From contig CAXKVR010000447.1 in NCBI GenBank assembly GCA_964058845.1, forward strand, positions 1-64,000: 64,000 nucleotides of DNA, read 5' to 3'. This document shows positions 47,215-59,127 of this stretch, piece by piece (the stretch's first letter is position 1; each line of letters starts with the position of its first letter). The notes beneath the pieces are model-generated. The model saw only the letters and a list, made by a program, of their open reading frames with translations, searched no databases and was not told the origin of the DNA. Both the position numbers and the translations under genes were made by a program. The stretch comes from Carex sylvatica. Taxonomy: Eukaryota; Streptophyta; Magnoliopsida; Poales; Cyperaceae.

Positions 47215-49807
47215 TCAAGTCTCAACTGTATTACGCCTCCTAACAAGGCTTGAACCAGACTTTTTAGATTGCTCCAACACATCCTGCTGTTTGGTTTGGC
47301 ATGAAAAATCTGACAGGTGAGTCAGAATCATTTCATCCAACCTGTTCTTCCCAGTCCCACTATCTCCTATATAAGCATCTATTATCTCCCCTTGTTTACA
47401 GAAACCATTACTAACACCAGTATCCAAACACATCAAATCTTTCACGCTGTCATTCTTCTTGGAAGAATTAGGATTAGGTGCCACATCTAAATCCATCAAA
47501 GAAACAGATCCACTCTCACTAGGGTTAGCTGCTACAAGTTGAGGCATAAAGGTACGGACTATTACAGACATATAGCAAATACTTAACTGAATCAACTTAA
47601 CTAAACAGATATATGCTGCAGTGTTAGCAATTGCGTTTCTTGCGCCTGAGAAGTTCATCAGTGTTGCTCTCCCCTGATTGGTTTGGTACTGCTTCTGTAT
47701 CATGCTGAGATGACGGTTGGCCAGGAGTCCCTGCCTAAATACATTTAGAAAACGCCTTAGTGCAATTCAGGAACGTATAAATGCAAAATTAGACTTTTCT
47801 CTAATAAATCAAAACAATAAGGTTTATCCTATTTTCTAAAGGTAAATACCAGTTTTCACACGCATCCCTCTAGGAACCAAATCGAAGTCCTAAATGCCCT
47901 TCAATGTACATCACTACCAAAAATACATTGGATGACCAACTGGCTAAGTAATACGACACGAGGTTATTGCCAAAAATATAACAAGGTCATCTTGGCCATC
48001 ACACAGATTATATTACAAGACTTGAATCTTGTAGTCTTTTCGAAGGGTAAGTTCAACTGGTTATGCCCTTTAGAGAAATCCAAATTCGTGTTATAATAAT
48101 CCCAATTAAAAAAAAAATCCTGCTTACACGAAAGTTTAAGAAGGGACAAGGAAAAGTTACTGCCATAAATATAACAAGGTCACCTTGGCCATCACGCAAA
48201 TAATTTTACAAAACTCAAATCAGTCTTTTTAAAAGGTAAGTTCAACTGGTTATGCCCTTTACAGCAACCCCTATTTGTGTTTATAATAATTCCAATTGAA
48301 AAAAAAAAAAATCCTGCTTACCCGAAAGTTTACGAAGGGACGAGCAACAAATCCAAGTAAGGATCCTAGCAGGAGAGATGCAATTGCAATCACGGTTATC
48401 AAGGCAGCTTTCAACCCTTGATAGAGAAAAGACAACTGATTAGTACTGAACCACTGATGTAACAATGTCAGAGGACAGAGGGTGAATCTACTGGAAAGAC
48501 CCAAATGTGATAATGTCGTTTCTAGTTTTGAGTGTAACAATCTATTGAATAAGAAATAAAGGATACCTGACTGGGGGTTCTCACGTGCACAATCTTTCGA
48601 ATTTAAATTTATTTGTCGGATCAGTCTATTTGCCCGATCAACTACTAACAATGCACATTTTTTGTGCATGTACACCAACTCAAAATCATTTGAAAAGGAT
48701 GCGTTTTGAGCAGGCCCATCAGTTTTTCCAATTTTCCTCGAGTACCCTCCAGCAATTGTGGTCGTAAATCCTAAAAGATAACAAAAGACATGCCTTGTAA
48801 ATATGTTAAGATACTTCATTATTAAAATGGATACAGTTCATTTAGCCTAAATGTGTTAAGATACTATTTTTTTTTCTATGATCAGAAGAAAAGTTACATT
48901 CATCGAGCTTCAAATATCTGGTACATAAGACTAGTATATAGTAACTGCTTGTCCAGTATATATATGCCGGTAACAAGAGAATGCTGCACATCAGCAATAA
49001 TCTTTTTTATCAGGATTCAGCGAAGCTTTGTCACGCAATAATCAGGTAGTGTGAAGTACATATGCATGTACAGGATCCACCATTTTTTCTTTGTTTAATT
49101 GGTTCTTGTGTACACAGCCGATAGACGATTGAGGATAAATTGACTTAGATTGGAGCTCAATTGCTAAATCAAGGATTGATCGAGTATGAATTGAACATTT
49201 TAGGAAATCTCTACACCAGTTGAATATGAATTCAACAAGATATACTTTAACAATGAAATTTCAGAATATATGGAAAAAAGTTACCTGATCGATTGATCTT
49301 TCTAATAACACAGTTCTTTCGATCAGCCACGTATACATTACCAGCCTCATCAACTGCGAAGCTCTTAGGCTTGTTAAAGCTCGAAACTTCGGCATCACCA
49401 TCCACAAACTCTGCCTTACCATTTCCAGAGAGGTGCTTGATCTCCGCCTCTTTGTCCTCCGATGAAGGAAAAGAGAGAGTATAGAAGGTCGAACCTGTGT
49501 TGTCCAGGAGAAGCAGGTCTTGAGAAGAGAGTAAAGGAACGATCATGTAGGGGTGGACCTGGTTGGCAGGAGGAGAAGAGAACTTGTTGAAATCTATGAC
49601 CGTAGAAACTGTGTATCCTTCCTCCAATACCAGCTTTGATGTTGATGAGGCTAAAAAGTTGATAGATCGATTAATGTAAACTAGTTTTTAGTAATAGTAT
49701 CTGAATGCTTTGCAATTGTATTCAGTGTTAAACTTTGATCCTTCTATGATACCTGGGTTGATAGCCAGAGCAGCGATAAGCAAAGAGCCGAGAAGCAGAA
49801 ACGCCAT
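47215..49807 (-). CDS. NHL-repeat membrane protein
   Basis: Five minus-strand exons with GT/AG borders: 49753-49807, 49285-49650, 48567-48770, 48322-48416, 47215-47730 (1,236 nt, 411 aa). MAFLLLGSLLIAALA is a signal-peptide-like start. Exons 2-3 carry NHL beta-propeller units (FNKPKSFAVDEAGNVYVADR; TTIAGGYSRKIGKTDGPAQN; LLVVDRANRLIRQI). Exon 4 holds a membrane segment (ALITVIAIASLLLGSLLGFV). The rest is a polar tail, expected in the cytoplasm if the signal peptide is used. Plants have a small family of such NHL proteins of unclear function, so a role in binding or scaffolding at a membrane is only inferred. Exon 5 may hide a further intron: its stretch around 47580 (AYICLVKLIQLSICYMSV) is hydrophobic and unlike the rest. 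A tandem duplication adjoins exon 4. Confidence 0.85.
47963..48345. repeat. Tandem duplication across the exon 4/intron 4 junction
   Basis: Two copies of about 190 bp (47963-48152 and 48156-48345). Each contains GTAAGTTCAACTGGTTATGC and ATCCTGCTTAC. The upstream copy in gene direction (48156-48345) includes the end of exon 4 and its donor. The other has a diverged copy of the exon end with its own GTAAGC donor-like site near 48124-48129. Confidence 0.75.
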
Positions 49808-49930
49808 TGCGATGGGGAAAGTTCGCTCTAGGAGTGTGGGGTTTCTGGGTTTTTAGCGTATTTTTTTCGATCCTCTCATCGTCCAATGACCGACGATTGT
49901 GCTGGCTTTAATTATACGCGAAGATGAAAT
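49808..49930 (-). promoter_or_regulatory. NHL gene proximal promoter / 5' UTR
   Basis: On the minus strand a TATA-like TATAATTAAAG lies near 49905-49916, about 100 bp upstream of the start codon. No other element is assigned. Confidence 0.4.
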
Positions 49931-51753
49931 GCTTTCTGTGGCCAATCAGCCTGTAGTCAGGCGTGTAGGAGCAATGGAAAAACAGTAGGGTTCTAAACAT
50001 AGTGATAAAATTTGCAAATTAAATTCAAATAATTTGTATTTTTGTTGATGTCGAACCGAATGTCGAATTATTCAGTTGATCAAATTTTTACTGAATTAAA
50101 TCCAAATAATTTGCAAATTTTACAAACTTTTTCCAAATTTTACGAATTATTCGCAAATTTTTCCCAGGACATTTTTATTTTTTTTGCTCTCTTGCATGAC
50201 TGAAATCTCTAGTCCGGATAATTCCGAATCATTTCTGAATTATACCTGAATTATTCTCAATTATGAATTTTTGACCTTGCCAAACTGAACCCGAATAATT
50301 CTTTTGTCACTATGGTTCTAAATACATGATATGACGTGTTGTTGTGTTGTGACTTGAGTTATGTGTCGTGCAGTGATTAGTTACGCTGTGATTTGTTATA
50401 ATCAAGTTAGATTTACACGTGTCATATTGTGTCGTGATTAAATTTGAAAAGATGATCACAACACATTAGTTATGCCGTGCCTATTTTTTTTTTTTTATAA
50501 TTTTAGTTTATTCAAAATTCACAATTCGTCAAGTTCTAATGATTCTAATTACACGTTACTTGCGTGACTATGTAACTTGTTATGACTAAATTTTGGTATG
50601 ATATATTGTATCAAAATTTCAAAATATAGTTACATTACGCAAATGATCACAACATATAATACGTAATTCACAGTACGTGAGCAACACATACTATACCGTA
50701 ACGTATCTGATCACGCTGTGATTTTTTCAGATCTGTAGGAGACATATTCTCCAATAATGTATTTTCTGTCCTCTATGTCAACCGTTTATCTAAATCAACT
50801 GCTTAAATAAAAAGACCTCTTATAAATTGAATTCTCTTTTTATTTATCGAAATTACAACCGTAGATGTTATAGAGCCTCGAAAAATGTTGTAAAATGCTG
50901 AAAAAACAGAAAATGACTATTCAACCTCCCTATGTTGAAATAATGGTTATATGCAAGGGTAGCCGTCAAAAATAATATTGAAATTATCAATTTAACCATG
51001 GTGAATTCAATTTAATGGCTAATTGTTGGTGTTATTTTTTTTTCTTTTTTTGCCATTTCATAATGACTATTTTGTATATATCGCTCATATCTATTATTTC
51101 ATTCATTCAAAATTAATCAAATATCAATTTTCTCAAGCAAACCAGGCTCTGAAAATCTGCCTTTATATTCTCATATCTCAATCACCCATTTTAATTTCCT
51201 ATTGTAATTCCATTAATATAAATTTCGATATTTTTTGGAGGAATTTACAAGTTGGATCTCCAAAAGTAGGTACGAATTTCCTTTGTTGTTATAACATATC
51301 AAATTTTTTTATGCTTATTTTTTTTACAAATTTTGTTTAGTTGACTAGTTTTTTTACTGAAATTTTAAAAAGTCAACAACAAAAACAAAATAAAGTTATA
51401 AATGTCTTAAAACTGAATATAATGTCTAAATTAGTTTAAGAAAATTAGTAAGTTTTAAAGTTGTCATATTTATTAGTTTGTTGGATATTAATTAAATCAA
51501 ATTATATAATATGATGTATAAATCAATTGTATCATAACTTATCAATCAAATAAAATTTATAAAATATTATGATAATAAAATATAGTTAAATATAAAAAAT
51601 ATGATTTTATATTGAATTAATTATTTTATAAATAACGCATATGAAATAACTCTTAATCATATTTTAATATTGTAGACCAATAAATTTTCTGTTTTTTCAA
51701 GCACAAAATAAAACAGACAAAAAAAAGGAAGAATTCTCTTGGGTCAGGTCCCA
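49931..51753. other. Intergenic between divergent NHL and AP1G genes, with repeat H
   Basis: 50000-50300 has repeated AAATAATTTGCAAATTTT-like words and GAATTATTC palindromes. 50320-50740 resembles the CGTG-rich block at 15085-15460. A 105-codon frame at 51023-51340 is hydrophobic and T-rich, with no family resemblance. No gene supported. Confidence 0.45.
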
Positions 51754-52839
51754 CCCCGAAATTTTTATTAATATAAAAAAATATAAAATTTTAGAAATTA
51801 TCCAGGTTTTCGCATCATTTCTAAATCTACCCAAATCGCAAATTTTTTTTTTTGCGGTTTTAGACTGAATTACCACAAAATTTTATTTTGCGATTTCATT
51901 TTTTTTTTCATTTTTCATTTTTTTTGTTTAAATAGAAATATTTATAATTTATTTATTTTTTGTATTGAAATATTATAAATATTTTATATATTTCTTTAAA
52001 AATAGATATAATACCATATAATTTGATTTATTAGAAAGACTGCTACAAATAACCCGGATCAACATTTTTCATGCCGGATTTTTTGTGGCTGTAAGAAAAA
52101 ATAATATTTTTTTTTATGAGTTATTAGAAAAAAAATGCTTAGATTTTGAGTTATTGATCTCGGTTTAAAAGTCACTTCTAGGTAATACATAAAATATTGT
52201 GATGTTTCTAGTACATTTAATTTCTAAAAAAATTGTATATATTTTGAGAATTATTTTTAATAACAATAATTAAATAACTTAAATTTTTTGTTTTTTTTAA
52301 AATAAATACAACTTTTTAGAAATTAAATGTACTAGAATGATGAAAATATTAGTGACTTTTTGAGCTAGGATGAACAACTGAGAATCGAATCATTTTTATT
52401 TTTTTTCCAATAACACATGAAGAAATATATTAATTTTTCTTACAACAACAAAAAATTCGACATGAAAAATGTTGATCTGGATTATTTGTAGCCATCTTTC
52501 TAATAAATCAAATTATACAGTATTTCATCTATTTTCAAAAGAAATATATTAAATATTTATAATATTTCAATACAATAAATAAATAAATTATAAATATTTC
52601 TATTTAAATAAAAAATATGAAAAATGAAAAAAAATGAAAAAAAAAATGAAACAGCAAAAAAATTTCAGTCTTTTTTTTTTTTTTAAAAAACCGCAAAATA
52701 ATTTTGTGGTTTTGGAATTCCAATACCACAATTTTTTTTTGCAAATATTTTTTACGGTTTGAATAAATTTTGAAAAAACAGAAAAATCCGGATAGCTTCT
52801 AATTTTTTTTTTTTTGGGATATAAATAAAAATTTCGGGG
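51754..52839. repeat. Fold-back repeat family D
   Basis: Starts CCCCGAAATTTTTATTAATA and ends AAAATTTCGGGG. It has the same internal order as 44850-45989, including CTGCTACAAATAACCCGGAT and its inverse. About 1,086 bp. No clean target duplication. Confidence 0.8.
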
Positions 52840-53208
52840 TCCCGTCGTTACTCGTTAGTGGGAACGATCGAATATGTCGCAGACTTACTGCTGATATTAA
52901 GCAGAAAAATGAAAGAAAAAAACTAACCGAGTTATTAAATGGAATTAGTGAATAACACCTGGATCTACTGCTAATCAATTTGTTAAAATTTATTAAAAAG
53001 CACAAGGAAAAAGGAGGGGCTACTCGCAAATCAGCGCCCCGCTCAGATCCATTCAGTCTCGCTGCTTGTCTCTCGTCTCTCTCTCAGATCCCTCGATCCC
53101 CTCATTTGATCTCCTTTTTTATCCTCTCTTACCTCGGATCTCTCCGCTCTCTCTGATCGGATCAACAACTCGGTGGAATTTTAGAAGAGTTTCACCGTGA
53201 ATTTAGCC
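52840..53208 (+). promoter_or_regulatory. AP1G promoter end and 5' UTR
   Basis: From about 53040 the sequence becomes CT-rich (TCTCGTCTCTCTCTCAGATC), as in many plant 5' UTRs, leading to the start codon in TTTAGCCATGAATCCC at 53209. No clear TATA box was assigned. Confidence 0.45.
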
Positions 53209-56200
53209 ATGAATCCCTTCTCGTCGGGTACCCGGCTCAGGTAAGATTTATTTGATTTGTTCCTTTTTTTTTCTTCGTCAATCGGATAAGACATCAGTTT
53301 CTTGTATTAGAATTAACCCGAGCTCTGCCATCTGAATCCAAGATGTGCTGAATCCGTGCTCATACGGACAGGTTTCTAATCGTAGACTCGCCAGAAACGG
53401 TTTTCTCACTAATTGTCTTGTCAGGCTAGCTACTTGTTAAATTAACAACTTCTCAGGCTGTCAACTGTTAGGTCTCTTAACAGCGACCAGTGCATAGATG
53501 GTTTATTTGGTCTAAACATGGTAATGAAGCACGTGATATGCCATGGCATGAGTCCAACTTAGAATTTACAACTCTCACTCAATCTCATCTTCACTGTAGT
53601 GGATACTTCCCAAAATTTTAAGAAAATCTCTTTTAGTGCTGAAAATATTCTTTCTGCTGGCACTACTTGACACTTAAAGTAAACTGTAGGGATATGATCC
53701 GATCTATACGAGCATGCAAAACAGCGGCAGAAGAGCGTTCGGTGGTTAGAAAAGAATGTGCTGCTATTCGTGCTGCAATTAGCGAGAATGACCATGATTA
53801 CAGACATAGAAACCTGGCAAAGCTAATGTTTATTCACATGCTGGGATATCCAACCCATTTTGGCCAGATGGAATGCCTCAAATTAATTGCAGCATCAGGT
53901 TTTCCTGAGAAGAGAATTGGGTATCTGGGGTTGATGTTGCTTCTAGACGAGAGACAAGAAGTTCTCATGCTGGTTACAAACTCTTTGAAGCAGTATCCAT
54001 TTGTTTGTGGAATTAAAATTTAGATATATGATTATATTATACTAAGGCATTGCATGGTTGAGAAATAGGAAACTGAGAATTCCATTCCAAATTTGGAGAA
54101 CAATTCATTTATGTTTAGTTGTTTAATGTAGTTACCTGGAACAACCTAATTAGAGATAAGGGCTGGCAAATTCTAGGCCTTAAGATGGTTCCCGTTATAC
54201 TAGAGAAGGTTTGGCAACTGATAATGTGTTCTCTTTTATTGTCAAATCTTAGGTACTTTTTTTTCTTCTTTTGCCAGTAGCAAGGTTAATAGTAGGTCCT
54301 ATTCTTACATGGTTTTACTGTGGCCAAACATTTCATACTTGGTCTTGTTGAATTCCTTCTAACCGAGATTTAAAATGCTTAGAATGCACTAGTGTCCATT
54401 GCTCGAGCGGCTTTTGGATGGTGTAGTCTTTGTGTGATTTTATTTTTCAAACTTTTGGTATCCTTGATGTAAGATGCACAGAGATCTAAACCACTCAAAC
54501 CAGTACATTGTGGGCCTTGCACTTTGTGCTCTTGGAAACATATGCTCAGCTGAAATGGCACGTGACCTTGCACCTGAAGTCGAAAGGCTACTTAACAGCA
54601 GAGATCCCAACATCAAAAAGAAGGTGTGCCTCTTTCCATCTTTAAACTGTATACTTCCAATCTTGAATATCATACCAAATTTTTGCCAAGTATTATTCTT
54701 AGCTAGTTAATTGTTCAGTTGTTGTTCAATGCATCTCTTAAGCCTAAATTGACCTTACAAATACCTACCTCTCATTAAAATACCCTGATATTGGTACCAT
54801 TTGCTGGTATTTACCAAGCTCAATTCATTTACTGTTGCTCATAACAAACCTCAGATGTATCTTAAGGCTGTACTGGCCTTATACATTTGACTTGTGCTGG
54901 CTACTAAAGGGACTTATCTACATTTTGGTTTTAGGCTGCTCTGTGCTCTATTCGCATTATCAGAAAAGTGCCAGATTTGTCAGAGAATTTCATGTACCCA
55001 GCAGCTTCTTTGCTCAAAGAGAAACACCATGGGGTATTAATATCAGGTGTTCAGCTCTGTATTGAACTGTGCAAGGCCAGCAAAGATTCCCTGGATCATA
55101 TCCGACGGGTAAACAGTTTTACACATGCATATTCAAGCCATTTTTAATTTCCTTTTTTGACTAAGTCAAATATTATTGATGCCTTACCGTCTTATTGACA
55201 AATTATACAACTGTAGAACTGCACGGATGTTCTTGTTCGCATACTGAAGGATGTTTCAAACAGTTCATATGCACCTGAGTATGATATAGCGGGTATAACT
55301 GACCCCTTTCTTCATATCCGCGTGCTCAGGATCCTGCGCATCTTGGGTCAGGGAGATGCTGACTCGAGTGAAGCTATGAATGACATTCTTGCACAGGTAT
55401 GTTATTGCTCTTCTTTTAGCTTATTTCATCATTTGAACGTTTATAAAATCAGAAAAAAGTGGGTATGTAGATATATATTTTTTATTTTTTTATTTTCTTG
55501 TAGGTTGCCACCAAAACAGAGTCAAACAAAAATGCTGGGAATGCCATTTTGTACGAGTGTGTGGAGACGATAATGGGCATAGAAGCCACTAGTGGTCTAC
55601 GTGTTCTTGCTATTAATATTTTGGGGAGATTCTTGTCAAACCGTGATAATAACATCAGGTGAAATCTATTTTATCTTTGTAATTAGATTTTAACTGCCCT
55701 GATTACTTATCTGTGGCTTCATTTATACATTTCAGATATGTTGCTCTTAACATACTGATGAGGGCGATTTCAGTTGATACACAAGCCGTGCAGAGACACA
55801 GAACTACAATTCTGGAATGTGTTAAGGTACTTGCATTATCTATAAATTTCTTGATTTCTTTTGCTTTTGTTAGTAAAAAAGTTACATCTTTTCCACTCAC
55901 ATTTGCCCTTTCCAGGATACGGATGCCTCTATCAGGAAAAGAGCTCTTGAGCTTGTGTTTTTACTGGTTAATGATACTAATGCGAAGCATTTGATTAAAG
56001 AACTTATTGACTATCTTCAAGTGAGTGATCCAGATTTCAAGGAAGATTTGACTGCTAAAATTTGTTTGATTGTTGAAAAGTAAGCAATTCTAAAATTATT
56101 TCCGAGGATGTATCTTTTTACTGTCTACGCTTTTAATTAGGTCATGCCATTTTGTGATGATATGTAGGTTTTCTCAGGACAAGCTGTGGTATCTGGACCA

Positions 56201-59127
56201 GATGTTCAAAGTTTTATCATTGGTAGGTGAGAGGGTAATTTCATTGATCGATCAGAGGTTACTACACCATTGAAAACCAGTACATACTGGTTTTGGACCT
56301 GACTATTACAGTTCTTTCTGAATCTTTTGAATATGCAAGGTCCTAACCTCTGAGAAAATTATGGAGTCATACGGAAATGGATAAACGTATTCATTACATA
56401 TATCTAAATTTTCTAGGCTGGAAAGTTTGTGAAAGATGATGTATGGCATGCCCTTATAGTTGCTATAAGCAATGCGCCTGACCTTCAAGGCTACTCTGTG
56501 AGGTTGTTGTACAGTGCACTGCAAGCTTCCCTTGAACAGGTTTCTAAATATCGTATAATTGAATTCCATTCGTTAGCTTATAGATCATATAATGCTGATA
56601 TATCTTTATATATATGTTTTGTTAAAATACGATATATATTAGGAAAGCTTAGTGCGAGTAGCTGTCTGGTGCATTGGTGAATATGGAGAAATGCTGGTCA
56701 ACAATGTTGGTTTCCTTGATTCAGAGGAACCGATAACAGTAAGTTCTTAGTACCTTCTAGCATGTCTCTCTATTACTTAAAAGTTAGTGTTAATCTTTTC
56801 CTGAATCAAGTAAACTAGATTGGTGCTGATGTTGCTTATGTTTGGTTATTTGTACAAATGAAGAGTGAGCTTATTGAAAATGGGTTATAACTTTTTTCCT
56901 GCATTTGAAAGCTTATCAATCAGGTGTTTTGGGTACTTTGGCATGCTTCCTAGAGTTGTAATGCTGAACTTTTCAGAGTTCAAAAAATTTTAAGTATCAA
57001 ATATGGCATAAGGTGTTGTTTTTGCATTGTTTAGTGAAAACAATAGAAAAGTTAATTGTGTGAAAATATTGTGTAGTATTACAATAGAAACACTTTCTGC
57101 GGTTTCGGTTATGCAGGTCACGGAATCTGATGCAATTGATTTGGTTGAGCTTGCGTTGAAGCGCCATACAACTGATACTACAACCAGGGCAATGTGCCTT
57201 GTTTCTCTCCTGAAGCTTTCCTCCCGTTTCCCTCCTACCTCAGAGTATGTTAGACTATTCATCTGTTATAGTTAAACAATAGTGACTGTCGATTCCTTCT
57301 TTGAAAAGTTTGTAATGGTTATTTTATTGTTTAATAGGAGGGTAAAAGGAATTGTCACTCAGCACAAGGGAAATGTTGAGCTCGAACTACAACAAAGATC
57401 AATTGAATTTGCTTCGATCATACAGAGACATACAGGCATCAAGTCAGTAAAAAGACTTTCTGCCCTGTCAAATATTTACATACAAGTTATAAATGATGAT
57501 TCTAATGTGCGGATTACTGTCTTACTAGTCGTTGGCTGTTTTTTTTTTATTTGGTTTTCCTTTGATTTGTCTTCTGTTTTAACTGCAAGTTGAGGTTTAT
57601 TGAGGGTCATTTATGCTGAATTGCATAATAACAAGTGAAGGGTAATGGGAACTTAATTTAAACTTATTTAAAATTTTATACATGCCAGATCTACATTGCT
57701 AGAGCGGATGCCGGTATTAGATGAAGCCTCCTATCTATCAAAGAGAGCTGGGTCCACAGAAAAAAACACATCAGGTGATCCCAAATCTACTGCTTCAGGA
57801 GATAGCAAAATCACATCTTCTGTGAAGGTGCCTAATGGTGTTGCTAAGCCACCTACTACTGCTGCCATGCCCAATCTTATTGATTTCAGCATTGACGATG
57901 CACCAGTGCCTCCTACTAGTACTACTGCATCAGAGCCTCCCAACTTCATGATGGATCTGATTGACATTAATCTGCCAAGTTCACCTCCATCAGGTTCTAC
58001 TTTGTCTTTTTTCCTTTCTCGTTTCGATGTAATTTTGTTTCATCAAGAAACTTTTGTGCATGCTAATCTTTCTTCTTTTTTCTTTTCTTTTTTGGTATGC
58101 TTAGGTGGAGAGCCGGCTCCAGTAATAAACAGAAATATAATAGACGACCTTCTCTCAATTGGAACCTCTCCGGTTGAAAATGGACTGCCTGCATCTAGTT
58201 CTTTCCCCACTGTTACTAAGAGTTAGTTTTTGTAATGTCTATGTACTTTTCTTACTTGAACATTTACTTTACTGTTTACTAATAGATGTGAAATAATTGA
58301 ACGTGGTTTGTAGGTACAGTACCAGAAACCAAGTCAGCACCAGTAAGTGATCTGCTGGATGGATTGTCCTTGAGTTTGGATTCAAGCTCGTCTCCTTCAA
58401 GTAATTTCTCAGTTTTAACTGCCCTCAACAATTACAAAACACTTAACAGTTGTAAATAAAAAGAATCATCACTCTATACATCTTTGTGAAAACAGGAGAA
58501 GAGGAGCATAAATCAATCACAGCATTCCAGAGTGGCAACCTTAAAATCACATTTAGTTTTAGAAAGCAGCCAGAAAAACTGCAAGCCACCTTGATTCATG
58601 CCACTTTCACCAATCTCTCGTCTAATGCTTATACCAATTTCATTTTTCAAGCTGCTGTTCCCAAGGTACCTTCCATTTTTTATGTTTGCCATTTTACCCA
58701 TCTTTCTCTTCATATGTTATTAGAAGCAATGACATGATCTATCATGTTTTATACCACAGTTCATACAGTTGCACCTGGACCCAGCTAGCAGTAATACTCT
58801 TCCAGCCAATGGAAATGGAACTATCACACAGAGCCTCACTCTTACTAATACCCAGCATGGCCAGGTAGCTCTCTCTCTCTCTCTCTCTCTGTTATACTTT
58901 AGTAATTTGATTAATTATCTGTTAGCACATCTTTTTCCTCAAGCATCTACCTGTTCTTAGAGGTTTACTATTTATAGAGGAGAGATTTAAGATAACTTAT
59001 TATTACTAATATTTTTTTTTTTGTGTTAAAGAAACCGCTGGCAATGAGGATAAGGATGTCATACAAAGTGAACAATGAAGAAAAACTGGAACAAGGTCAA
59101 GTGAGCAATTTCCCTTCAGGATTGTAG
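53209..59127 (+). CDS. AP1G: AP-1 complex large subunit gamma-adaptin
   Basis: Nineteen coding exons: 53209-53240, 53690-53992, 54482-54623, 54935-55108, 55217-55396, 55504-55658, 55736-55826, 55916-56079, 56168-56222, 56417-56539, 56643-56738, 57117-57244, 57338-57442, 57689-57993, 58105-58221, 58314-58400, 58496-58665, 58760-58864, 59032-59127. All have GT/AG borders and one frame (2,628 nt, 875 aa), close to the length of plant gamma-adaptins. The helical trunk starts [20 protein letters not shown] and includes [21 protein letters not shown] Ser/Thr/Pro-rich hinge follows (exons 14-16). The ear domain starts near [17 protein letters not shown] and ends [12 protein letters not shown]-1 selects cargo and recruits clathrin at the trans-Golgi network and endosomes; the trunk binds ARF and the other AP-1 subunits and the ear binds accessory proteins. 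No defects seen. Paralogue number not determined. Confidence 0.95.

Noticed and set aside
51023..51340. 105-codon hydrophobic frame as a membrane protein
   Set aside because: T-rich DNA translates to Phe, Ile and Leu by composition alone; no family resemblance or gene context.
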